In this document: in pieces, positions 7,801 through 14,290 of the stretch
Numbering within the stretch: the stretch's first letter is position 1
Layout: each line of letters begins with the position of its first letter
Assembly (NCBI GenBank): GCA_030158535.1
Contig: JAOASV010000096.1
Location: 1 to 14,417 of the forward strand
DNA length: 14,417 nt
From: Sediminibacterium sp.
GTDB lineage: Bacteria > Bacteroidota > Bacteroidia > Chitinophagales > Chitinophagaceae
Direction: 5' to 3'
Made by a program: the position numbers and the translations under genes
Notes under the pieces: model-generated
The model's input: only the letters and a program-made list of their open reading frames with translations
Database searches by the model: none
What the model was told of the DNA's origin: nothing

Positions 7801-8679
7801 TTAGTTTTTTGAGGACAGTAATTCAATTAACTGAGCGATCTCGGTTTGTTTATGGGCTTTTGAATTTCTGCTATAGCACTTACTCAATTCGCCCAGTAAA
7901 ATCGAAAGTGTATCGGGCGCTTCTTGCGCTTTAAAATGAAATGGTTTAGGCGTTGTATTGATGCGCTCGAAATAACTATCAATATCGGCATGTGAAAAAG
8001 CATTACCGTTCGTAGCGTCTATATAAAAATGAATTTTATCTTGGGGGTTACCTATGTAATGATCTTCTTCGTAGTCGGAATGATAAAAGGCGAGGATACA
8101 CTGTTTAGGTATATTGATAAGCCTAGCATGAATATCCAATTGTTCACATAGGGTTTGGTAGATGATACCATTGCTCATTGCATTGCCGGTCTTGGTTTCT
8201 AGTACTTTGTGTACATAGAAATCGTCGGCATTTTTGTAATCAACCTCGTTGCCAAATAATTTATAGTATTTATATAAAATACTGGTTAATACATTGGCCT
8301 GCTCAAGCGGGGTCAAAAAACTATTGAGCTCGAGCCAAATATTTTTTCTAATTTTTTCTAAGTCTTGTAGCGCTGCTGTCGTATTCATATCTGGGTATTC
8401 TAGTTTACCTAGTAAGAGTGCGCCAGATAATAAATCGTGGGGTTTGGTGTTTTTCCAGTTGGTAAAATCTTGCAGTAAATCTGTAAAATGAAGCCTTTGA
8501 ATAATGCCCTCAATTCTTTGTTGTACGTCTTCAGATAATGTAGTTTCCCATAAGTGTTCTAGGTTTGGAATAATTCCTTTACCATAGGCAACAATTTTTT
8601 CAGAAATACTAGAATATATTTCTTCGTCAGGATCGTCTATAAGGGTAAAAAGGGCTTTGATCTCTTTTGTTTGCTCCAT
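7801..8679 (-). CDS. SirB1/transglutaminase-like family protein, function unknown
   Basis: The protein has 292 residues, no signal peptide and no membrane segment, so it is probably cytoplasmic. The N-terminal 75 residues are helical and HEAT-repeat-like (LIDDPDEEIYSSISEKIVAYG). The centre holds a SirB1-type (transglutaminase-core-2) signature: KTGNAMSNGIIYQTLCEQL (163-181) followed by INIPKQCILAF. In the SirB1 proteins I recall the latter reads about PxHF, so the usual His appears replaced by Gln-Cys here. DATNGNAFSH (221-230) may be the region that carries the Asp in transglutaminase folds. Enzymatic activity is unproven. The ATG at 8679 is chosen; the in-frame extension to 8721 would begin with TTG. 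It lies 4 nt upstream of ogt, in one transcription unit. Family assignment is fairly secure, biochemical role is not. Confidence 0.75.
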   Translation of the reverse strand: MEQTKEIKALFTLIDDPDEEIYSSISEKIVAYGKGIIPNLEHLWETTLSEDVQQRIEGIIQRLHFTDLLQDFTNWKNTKPHDLLSGALLLGKLEYPDMNTTAALQDLEKIRKNIWLELNSFLTPLEQANVLTSILYKYYKLFGNEVDYKNADDFYVHKVLETKTGNAMSNGIIYQTLCEQLDIHARLINIPKQCILAFYHSDYEEDHYIGNPQDKIHFYIDATNGNAFSHADIDSYFERINTTPKPFHFKAQEAPDTLSILLGELSKCYSRNSKAHKQTEIAQLIELLSSKN

Positions 8680-8807
8680 GTTGCTGCTAAATCTTACCCA
8701 AACTAAAATAAAATTAGACAAATAACCATGATTTAGTTATTCAGTGCTGTGGGAAACAACGCAGTTTGCTCGCATACTATTTTGTTTTGTTTAACGTTCA
8801 GTGGCGC

Positions 8808-8838
8808 TTCCGAATAAGTTCTATGTTAAATCGGAACT
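8808..8838. repeat. Overlapping inverted repeats in the divergent intergenic region
   Basis: In the 229-bp gap between the SirB1-like gene and the desaturase, TTCCGA (8808-8813) pairs perfectly with TCGGAA (8831-8836), and AGTTC (8817-8821) pairs with GAACT (8834-8838). The right arms overlap, so only one stem can form at a time. The rest of the gap (8680-8807 and 8839-8908) shows no gene. Confidence 0.3.
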
Positions 8839-8889
8839 ATTTATGCACATCATTGAGGGGGAGAACCAATTATGTGTTAACTTGTGCAG

Positions 8890-8897
8890 TAACTTTT
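8890..8897 (+). promoter_or_regulatory. Candidate -7 promoter box for the desaturase
   Basis: TAACTTTT matches five of the six fixed positions of TAnnTTTG and lies 11 nt before the desaturase ATG. No -33 element is seen. This is a weak prediction. Confidence 0.3.
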
Positions 8898-8908
8898 AAA
8901 ATTCGTAC

Positions 8909-9985
8909 ATGTCTACTACTTATATATCGCCTAAATTTCCTGCTACCAAAGATTCATTACACGCCGAATTAAAAAAGCGCGTACAAGCCTATTTTGATGA
9001 AAAGGGAATTGATGCTACTGGAACGTCAGGGTTATTTACCAAAGCCATTCTAATGATTTTGGCACTTATTGCCGTGTATATTCATGTGGTATTTTTTACA
9101 CCCATTTGGTGGTTAGCGGTTATTGAGTGTATTGTAATGGGAGGTTTAGTAGCAGCCATTGGTTTTAACGTGATGCATGATGGTAGCCATGGTAGTTTTA
9201 GCACCAACAAATGGCTAAATAAAATTGCAGCTTCGTCTATAAGTTTATTAGGGGCTAATAGGTTCATGTGGAAAATGAAACACGTAATGATCCACCATAC
9301 ATTTACCAATGTAGATGGGGTAGATGATGATATTGAAGTGGGTGGTTTAATGCGCATGGCGCCAACACAAAAAAAATATGGTCTTCATAAATTTCAGCAT
9401 ATTTATTTTTGGGCGCTTTACATGCTCCTATATGTTTTCTGGATTTTCTTTACAGACTACAAAAAATATTTTTCTCAAAGAATTGGATCTGTGCCTCTTA
9501 AAAAAATGGCATTAAAAGACCATATCGAGTTTTGGGTGGTAAAAGTTTACCATGCCGCAGTGTTTGTGGTATTACCTATTGCGCTTTTAGGTTGGGTGAA
9601 GTGGTTGGTTGGTTTTTTAGTAATGACCATGTTTGCAGGCTTTGTACTCAGTATTGTATTTCAACTTGCTCATACCGTAGAACACACAGACTTTCCGGTT
9701 GTTGATGACGACAATAAATTACCCGATGAGTTTGCGGCGCATCAAATTAAAACCACAGCAAATTTTGCAACAAAAAATAAATTAATTAGCTGGTTAGTAG
9801 GAGGTCTTAATTTCCAAATTGAGCACCATTTGTTTCCTAAAATATCACACGTGCATTATCCCGCAATTAGCGAGATCGTAAAAAATGTATGCGCAGAGTT
9901 TCACCTGCAATACATCGAGTATCCGACCATGCGCAGAGCCGTTTTAGCCCACGTACATTTTTTACGTGATATGGGTAGAGCCTAA
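8909..9985 (+). CDS. Membrane fatty-acid (acyl-CoA/acyl-lipid) desaturase
   Basis: This is an integral-membrane di-iron oxygenase that introduces a double bond into an acyl chain, using O2 and electrons from a ferredoxin or cytochrome b5-type donor. It has 358 residues. Seen: membrane segments at about 45-63, 65-88, 168-183, 213-235 and 236-253, and the three histidine clusters MHDGSHG (H90, H94), KHVMIHHTFTN (H125, H129, H130) and QIEHHLFP (Q303, H306, H307), plus HTVEH at 255-259. The Gln-type third box and the HHLFP context resemble the linoleoyl-CoA / front-end (delta-6-like) group rather than the stearoyl-CoA delta-9 type. There is no fused cytochrome b5 domain. Regioselectivity cannot be read from the sequence. 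Its stop codon lies 3 nt from the convergent topA stop. Confidence 0.9.
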   Translation: MSTTYISPKFPATKDSLHAELKKRVQAYFDEKGIDATGTSGLFTKAILMILALIAVYIHVVFFTPIWWLAVIECIVMGGLVAAIGFNVMHDGSHGSFSTNKWLNKIAASSISLLGANRFMWKMKHVMIHHTFTNVDGVDDDIEVGGLMRMAPTQKKYGLHKFQHIYFWALYMLLYVFWIFFTDYKKYFSQRIGSVPLKKMALKDHIEFWVVKVYHAAVFVVLPIALLGWVKWLVGFLVMTMFAGFVLSIVFQLAHTVEHTDFPVVDDDNKLPDEFAAHQIKTTANFATKNKLISWLVGGLNFQIEHHLFPKISHVHYPAISEIVKNVCAEFHLQYIEYPTMRRAVLAHVHFLRDMGRA

Positions 9986-9988
9986 GCT

Positions 9989-12616
9989 TTATTTTTTAGG
10001 AGCAGATTTTTTAACCGCTGCTTTTTTAGTTGCCGCCTTTTTAGGGGTTGCCTTTTTAGTAGCTGATTTCGTAGCTGCTTTTGTTGCAGACTTTTTGGCT
10101 GGCGCTTTTGCTTTTTTACTAAAAGCACCTGGTACTTGCAGCTCAATCATGGCTTTAACGGTTTCTATATCAACCTCCGCTAAATCGGCAGCTTCATATT
10201 TTGTACCGTCTGCTTTTCTACCCAGCTTTAGCATCTTTTTATTGAACTTGATAAATGGACCCCATCTACCATTTTCAATACTAATTTTATCGGCAGGCCA
10301 GTTTTGTATATACCTGTTGGCTTCTTTCTCTAATTTCTTTTCGATCAACTCATTGATATCTAAACTGCTAAGGTTGTCAAAATCGTAGGCTCTTGGAATA
10401 TTGATAAAGATTCCATCCCATTTAATAAACGGTCCAAAACGGCCCTTTCCTTTCGTTACAGGCAGCTCTTTATAGTGTGCAATGGGAGCTTCGGCAAGTT
10501 CCTTCTCATTTAATAGAACAATGGCTCTGTCCATATCCATGGTATGCAGGTCTTCACCTTTAGGAATGGATATAAACTGTTCGCCTAATTTAATGTATGG
10601 ACCAAATCTACCCACATTAACGGCAAGCTCCATTTCGTTGTACGTTCCCAGCACACGCGGCAATGAAAATAATTCCATGGCTTCCTGCATGGTAATGGTT
10701 TCGATGCTTTGGTCTGCTTTTAATTTAGCAAATCTTGGTTTTTCTTCTTCGTCTTGATGACCAATTTGAACCATGGGGCCGTAGCGTCCCATGCGGGCAA
10801 TTACTTTTTTTCCTGTGGCTTCATCAAATCCTAATTCTCTTTCACCAACTGCTCTATTTGCGTTTTCGAGGGTATGTTCAATGTTTTCATGGAATGGCGT
10901 GTAGAAAGAGGCAATCATGCTTTTCCATTTGGTTTTACCTGCAGCAATTTCATCAAACTCCTGTTCGATTTTTGCTGTAAAACCATAGTCCATCACTTTT
11001 TCGAAGTGCTGTTTTAAAAAGTCTGTAACCACCATACCAAGGTCGGTAGGGAATAGTTTAGATTTTTCTGCACCGGTATTTTCAGAAACAATTTCTTTTT
11101 CGATGCTATCATTTTTACGCAGAATAAGTAAGTTAGATAGACGCTTAACGCCATCTTTATCTCTCTTTTCTACATAATTACGTTTAATAATAGTAGAGAT
11201 GGTAGGGGCGTAAGTAGAAGGTCTACCAATACCTAATTCTTCCATCTTTTTTACAAGCGACGCTTCCGTGTATCTAGCACCTGGACGTGAAAATTTTTCG
11301 GTAGCCGTCATCTCTGCAAAATCAAGTTTTTGATTGGCCACAAGCGGCGGTAAAATGCCTTCTGTGTCATCATCATCCTCGTCGTCTTTTCCTTCTAAAT
11401 ATACTTTTAAGAAACCGTCAAATTTGAGTACTTCTCCAGAAGCTGTTAACTGTTCTTTGTTGGTCGATATATTAATTTTTGCAACCGTTTTTTCAAAAGC
11501 GGCATCGCTCATTTGAGAAGCAATGGTTCTTCTCCAAATAAGTTCATAGAGGCGTCTTGTTTCTTCATCTGCTACCGTTTTATTATTCATGTAGGTAGGT
11601 CTGATGGCTTCGTGCGCTTCTTGTGCGTTTTCGTTTTTATTCTTGTATTTTCTGGGCTGATAATAATTAGCACCGTAACTACTTTCTACTTCTTTATGAA
11701 TATCAGCCATTGCCGTATCACTTAAATTGATACTGTCGGTACGCATGTAAGTAATCTTACCACTCTCATACAATTTTTGTGCGAGTAACATGGTTTTGGT
11801 TACGCCATATCCTAATTTACGAGAAGCTTCTTGTTGAAGGGTAGAAGTTGTGAAAGGCGCTGCTGGTGTGCGTTTGGTAGGTTTTACCGTCACGTCATCT
11901 ACCGTATATGTAGCGCTCTTGCAACTGGTTAAAAAATCGTTGGCAGAAGCTTGTGTATTTACTTTTGAAGGTCCTTCAGCTTTAAATGAAACGGTTTTTT
12001 TGTTTACATCTAGCGCCGTAAATATGGCTTCAATTTTATAACTACTTTCTGGAATAAAATGATTAATCTCTCTTTCTCTTTCTACAATTAAACGTACGGC
12101 AACACTTTGTACACGACCTGCACTTAAACTTTTTTGCATGCCAATTTTGCGCCATAAAACTGGACTTAATTCAAAACCTACTAAACGGTCAAGAACCCTT
12201 CTTGCTTGTTGGGCATCTACTAAATCCATATTAATAAAACGTGGATTTTGTACTGCTTTTTTTATAGCGGGTGCAGTAATTTCATGGAATACGATACGCT
12301 TGGTAGTAGCAGGGTTTAAACCCAGTACTTCGGCAAGGTGCCAACTAATACTTTCTCCTTCACGGTCCTCATCCGATGCGAGCCAAACTTCGCCAGATTT
12401 TTTAGCGATTTGTCTTAATTCTTTCACCACTCTTTCCTTCTCATCTGGGACAATATAGTGGGGTTGAAATTGCTTTTCAATATCAATACCCTTATCGCCT
12501 TTATCAAGGTCGCGAATATGGCCATAACAGCTTTTTACCTCAAAATCAGACCCTAAGATCTTTTCTATGGTTTTGGCCTTTGCCGGGGACTCAACAATCA
12601 ATAAATTCTTTGCCAT
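9989..12616 (-). CDS. topA: DNA topoisomerase I (type IA) with lysine-rich tail
   Basis: The enzyme relaxes negatively supercoiled DNA by transient cleavage of one strand. It has 875 residues. Seen: N-terminal Toprim domain with LLIVESPAKAKTIEK (E9) and ASDEDREGE (D82, D84; Mg2+ site), the SLSAGRVQSVAVRLIVERE helix, and the active-site Tyr290 in GKITYMRTDS, followed by RYTEASLVKKMEELGIGRPSTYA (from 448). An acidic stretch, DDEDDDD, lies at 411-417. The C-terminus has no Cys4 zinc fingers but four GR(Y/F/W)GP repeats (about 610, 669, 725, 783), as in Bacteroidota and other TopA proteins with Toprim C-terminal repeats. The last 43 residues hold 17 lysines among Ala, Thr, Ser and Pro. A possible promoter lies within 35 nt upstream; the alpha/beta hydrolase gene precedes it by 78 nt. 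Confidence 0.96.
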   Translation of the reverse strand: MAKNLLIVESPAKAKTIEKILGSDFEVKSCYGHIRDLDKGDKGIDIEKQFQPHYIVPDEKERVVKELRQIAKKSGEVWLASDEDREGESISWHLAEVLGLNPATTKRIVFHEITAPAIKKAVQNPRFINMDLVDAQQARRVLDRLVGFELSPVLWRKIGMQKSLSAGRVQSVAVRLIVEREREINHFIPESSYKIEAIFTALDVNKKTVSFKAEGPSKVNTQASANDFLTSCKSATYTVDDVTVKPTKRTPAAPFTTSTLQQEASRKLGYGVTKTMLLAQKLYESGKITYMRTDSINLSDTAMADIHKEVESSYGANYYQPRKYKNKNENAQEAHEAIRPTYMNNKTVADEETRRLYELIWRRTIASQMSDAAFEKTVAKINISTNKEQLTASGEVLKFDGFLKVYLEGKDDEDDDDTEGILPPLVANQKLDFAEMTATEKFSRPGARYTEASLVKKMEELGIGRPSTYAPTISTIIKRNYVEKRDKDGVKRLSNLLILRKNDSIEKEIVSENTGAEKSKLFPTDLGMVVTDFLKQHFEKVMDYGFTAKIEQEFDEIAAGKTKWKSMIASFYTPFHENIEHTLENANRAVGERELGFDEATGKKVIARMGRYGPMVQIGHQDEEEKPRFAKLKADQSIETITMQEAMELFSLPRVLGTYNEMELAVNVGRFGPYIKLGEQFISIPKGEDLHTMDMDRAIVLLNEKELAEAPIAHYKELPVTKGKGRFGPFIKWDGIFINIPRAYDFDNLSSLDINELIEKKLEKEANRYIQNWPADKISIENGRWGPFIKFNKKMLKLGRKADGTKYEAADLAEVDIETVKAMIELQVPGAFSKKAKAPAKKSATKAATKSATKKATPKKAATKKAAVKKSAPKK
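9992..10120 (-). other. Sequence for the histone-H1-like tail of TopA
   Basis: These codons encode residues 833-875, a low-complexity K/A/T/S/P segment built from units such as AATKK, SATKK, ATPKK, AAVKK and SAPKK. On the plus strand it appears as repeated T-rich runs broken by GC-rich codons. It is probably unstructured and positively charged, so extra DNA contact is a reasonable inference. The degenerate repeats suggest growth by small duplications. Confidence 0.8.
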
Positions 12617-12623
12617 GTAGCTG

Positions 12624-12653
12624 CAATATTAGTTGAAACCTTGAAAACACAAA
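12624..12653 (-). promoter_or_regulatory. Candidate topA promoter
   Basis: On the minus strand TAATATTG (12631-12624) matches five of the six fixed positions of TAnnTTTG, and a TTTG (12653-12650) lies 18 nt upstream as a possible -33 element. Only 7 nt separate the box from the topA ATG, so a transcript from here would have an almost absent leader. Confidence 0.35.
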
Positions 12654-12669
12654 AAAACTTACTTCAACT
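12631..12669. repeat. Inverted repeat in the hydrolase-topA gap
   Basis: AGTTGAA (12631-12637) and TTCAACT (12663-12669) are perfect 7-bp arms separated by 25 nt. They bracket the candidate -33 element of topA and abut its -7 box. This could be a regulatory site or chance. Confidence 0.35.
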
Positions 12670-12694
12670 TGGGGCGAAAATAGCCCTCAAAAAC

Positions 12695-13564
12695 CTAGTT
12701 CTGGGGGGTTAAAAAAGCGCCAATTTTTTTCATAACTCCTTGATCCCTATATACTTTGTTGTGACCGAGCCCTTCCGTAATAAAAAATTCTTGGTGGGGC
12801 TTGGCGCTCCTTTGTGCCTGTAATGTATCTGAAAAGGGGCAAATGGAATCATTTTTATCATGAATCCAAAGGCATGGGGTATCAATAACCGTAAGGGAAT
12901 GGGTCACCGAAAAATAGGATATGGGTTTACCGGCCATACTTATTATATATGCTTCAATGGCTGCTTGCAAATCAGGTTTCACCTGCAGCATTGCATAAAA
13001 TCCCTTAAGCGCTGAGGTGGTTTCTGTGGCGGGGGCAATTAACACCATTTTTTTATTGGCAGCATCGGGTAAATCCTGCATTGCCAGTGAAAGGGCTAGG
13101 CCTCCAAACGAATGGGCAATAAATGCATCAATACCATTTTCTACTTCGTTTACCTGACATATAAAACGCTTGTATACAAGGGCGTTTACAATTTTTCCTT
13201 CACTGTCTCCATGTCCAGGGGCGTCAAAAGCTAGTACTTCGTAACCCATTTGTAATAAAAGGGGCACATAGTGTTCAAATTTATAGGCATAACTGCTAAA
13301 ACCATGCAGTATCATTACTTTTTTACCATTGGGCGCAGTGGGCGTCCAGCCATAACCAACAATGGCCAAACCTTCAAAATCAATCAATTTAGGCGTCGCT
13401 TTTGTAAATATGGCGGGTCTTTTTTGCGTTATTTTTCGGGTGTAGGGCGTGCAAAACAAACGAAAGGCCTCCGAAGCGGCTTTTTCTTTAGATAAGTAAC
13501 TAAGGGTTCTTAATTTGTTTTTGTAGTATCCAATGAGTAAGCGTTGACCCAATTTCATTTTCAT
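12695..13564 (-). CDS. Alpha/beta hydrolase family protein
   Basis: The protein has 289 residues and no clear signal peptide, so it is probably cytoplasmic. Seen: the oxyanion-hole motif MILHGFSSYAY (84-94), LAFDAPGHGDSEG (111-123), a nucleophile elbow FIAHSFGGLA with Ser152 (AHSFGG form of GxSxG), the acid D239 in IHDKNDSICP, and the His268 in GLGHNK. The complete Ser-Asp-His triad indicates an active esterase, lipase, thioesterase or similar; the substrate is not evident. The DAPGHGDS and AHSFGG features recall the serine aminopeptidase/lysophospholipase group. The start is either the ATG at 13564 or the ATG two codons later (13558): the promoter box lies only 4 nt before the first. It precedes topA by 78 nt on the same strand. 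Confidence 0.85.
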   Translation of the reverse strand: MKMKLGQRLLIGYYKNKLRTLSYLSKEKAASEAFRLFCTPYTRKITQKRPAIFTKATPKLIDFEGLAIVGYGWTPTAPNGKKVMILHGFSSYAYKFEHYVPLLLQMGYEVLAFDAPGHGDSEGKIVNALVYKRFICQVNEVENGIDAFIAHSFGGLALSLAMQDLPDAANKKMVLIAPATETTSALKGFYAMLQVKPDLQAAIEAYIISMAGKPISYFSVTHSLTVIDTPCLWIHDKNDSICPFSDTLQAQRSAKPHQEFFITEGLGHNKVYRDQGVMKKIGAFLTPQN

Positions 13565-13568
13565 ACTG

Positions 13569-13576
13569 CAAAGATA
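13569..13576 (-). promoter_or_regulatory. Bacteroidota -7 promoter box for the alpha/beta hydrolase
   Basis: On the minus strand TATCTTTG is a perfect TAnnTTTG match, followed by C (the common TTTGC form). It lies 4 nt upstream of the ATG at 13564, so transcription would begin at or close to the start codon. This implies a leaderless message or use of the second ATG (13558). No -33 TTTG is evident. Confidence 0.5.
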
Positions 13577-13654
13577 ATGGCCTACAGTGCATAATTTTTT
13601 CCTTTTTCGCTACATAAATCGTTCAACGAAATGGGTGTAGCCACATTTTTGAAA

Positions 13655-13662
13655 TACTTTTG
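13655..13662 (+). promoter_or_regulatory. Bacteroidota -7 promoter box for fdx-iscX
   Basis: TACTTTTG is a perfect TAnnTTTG match followed by C, 19 nt before the ferredoxin ATG at 13682. It supports this ATG over the in-frame ATG at 13631, which lies upstream of the box. No -33 TTTG is seen at the expected distance. Confidence 0.6.
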
Positions 13663-13681
13663 CGGTCCAAAGCATCAAGTT

Positions 13682-14017
13682 ATGTATACAGTAAACGTGA
13701 AATTTGAACAGAAAGGTTTAGAGCCGGTAACCCTTTCAAACATTGAACCGGATCAAAGTTTATTAGAAGTTTGTTTAGATAATGGCATTGAGCTGCACCA
13801 TAACTGTGGAGCCGTTTGTGCTTGTAGTACCTGCCATATGTATGTGCATGCGGGCATGGAACACCTAGAAGAGCTATCTGACAGAGAAGAAGATTTTATT
13901 GATAGAGCGGTAAATCCTCGTATTAATTCAAGACTTGGATGTCAGTGCGTGCTTCAGGCTGGTACAGGGACAATCGAAATTACCCTTCCGGATCAAACAC
14001 AGTTTTTAGGCGAATAA
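13682..14017 (+). CDS. fdx: [2Fe-2S] ferredoxin, ISC/adrenodoxin type
   Basis: This 111-residue electron carrier belongs to the group that supplies electrons for Fe-S cluster assembly on IscU or serves monooxygenase systems. The cluster ligands are C42, C48, C51 and C87, matching the C-x5-C-x2-C ... C pattern; to my knowledge E. coli Fdx uses the same four numbers. The extra Cys46 inside CGAVCACSTCH is also present, as in ISC ferredoxins. The acidic stretch MEHLEELSDREEDFIDRA (59-76) corresponds to the partner-binding helix of adrenodoxin-like proteins. The start at 13682 is chosen because the protein family begins about here and a promoter box lies just upstream; a 17-residue extension from 13631 is possible but unlikely. 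iscX follows after 33 nt, which supports the ISC role. Confidence 0.92.
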   Translation: MYTVNVKFEQKGLEPVTLSNIEPDQSLLEVCLDNGIELHHNCGAVCACSTCHMYVHAGMEHLEELSDREEDFIDRAVNPRINSRLGCQCVLQAGTGTIEITLPDQTQFLGE

Positions 14018-14050
14018 TATTAGTTGTAACTTACTTTATCAAATGTAACT

Positions 14051-14290
14051 ATGAGTCATTTTGAACCACCAATACACTGGGCAGATCATGAAGATATTGC
14101 CATGAAATTATATGAGCGCTTTGGCGATGATTTTACGGAATCAAAAATCTACAGAGTTCGTTTCACTGATTTATTAGAATGGATTTTAGAAACACCCAAT
14201 TTTACAGGTACTAGAGAGCAAAGTACCGAAGGTCATTTAGAAATGATCCAAAGTGCATGGGTGTATGAGTGGAGAGATAACCAGAAGTAA
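14051..14290 (+). CDS. iscX: IscX, small acidic Fe-S cluster assembly protein
   Basis: The 79-residue acidic protein matches IscX (YfhJ) in size and motifs: an N-terminal IHWADHEDIAMKLYERF resembling the KWTDSxEIGxALYD start of E. coli IscX, the core VRFTDLLEWILETPNF, and the E(G/K)xLExIQxAWxxEW end. IscX binds the desulfurase IscS and iron, and is thought to tune cluster assembly in the cytoplasm. It is about 13 residues longer than the E. coli protein (66), mainly at the N-terminus and in the central part. It lies 33 nt after fdx, the same order as at the end of many isc operons, but no hscA, hscB, iscU or iscS is present between or beside them in this window. Confidence 0.88.
   Translation: MSHFEPPIHWADHEDIAMKLYERFGDDFTESKIYRVRFTDLLEWILETPNFTGTREQSTEGHLEMIQSAWVYEWRDNQK

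Noticed and set aside
7281..7826. Longer ogt beginning at 7826
   Set aside because: That start is TTG inside the upstream gene; the ATG at 7796 follows the upstream stop by 4 nt and fits the family N-terminus.
7801..8721. Longer SirB1-like protein beginning at 8721
   Set aside because: That start is TTG and the added residues show nothing conserved; the ATG at 8679 gives a normal soluble N-terminus.
8766..8972. Plus-strand frame upstream of the desaturase
   Set aside because: It has no recognisable features, overlaps the desaturase start in another frame, and lies across the promoter region.
9966..10388. Plus-strand frame rich in Ala and Phe
   Set aside because: It is the complement of the TopA C-terminal repeats and lysine tail; its hydrophobic look comes from reading AAA/AAG codons backwards. 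topA has clear family motifs through this stretch.
11334..12458. Several short plus-strand frames inside topA
   Set aside because: They mirror topA codons; the Ser-rich one near 11334 is the reverse of the acidic DDEDDDD stretch.
12671..12686. Terminator between hydrolase and topA (GGGC/GCCC stem)
   Set aside because: The stem is only 4 bp and no T-tract follows on the minus strand, so it is unlikely to stop transcription.
13631..14017. Longer ferredoxin beginning at 13631
   Set aside because: The extension contains the promoter box at 13655-13662, and adding 17 residues would shift the ligands away from the 42/48/51/87 positions of ISC ferredoxins.
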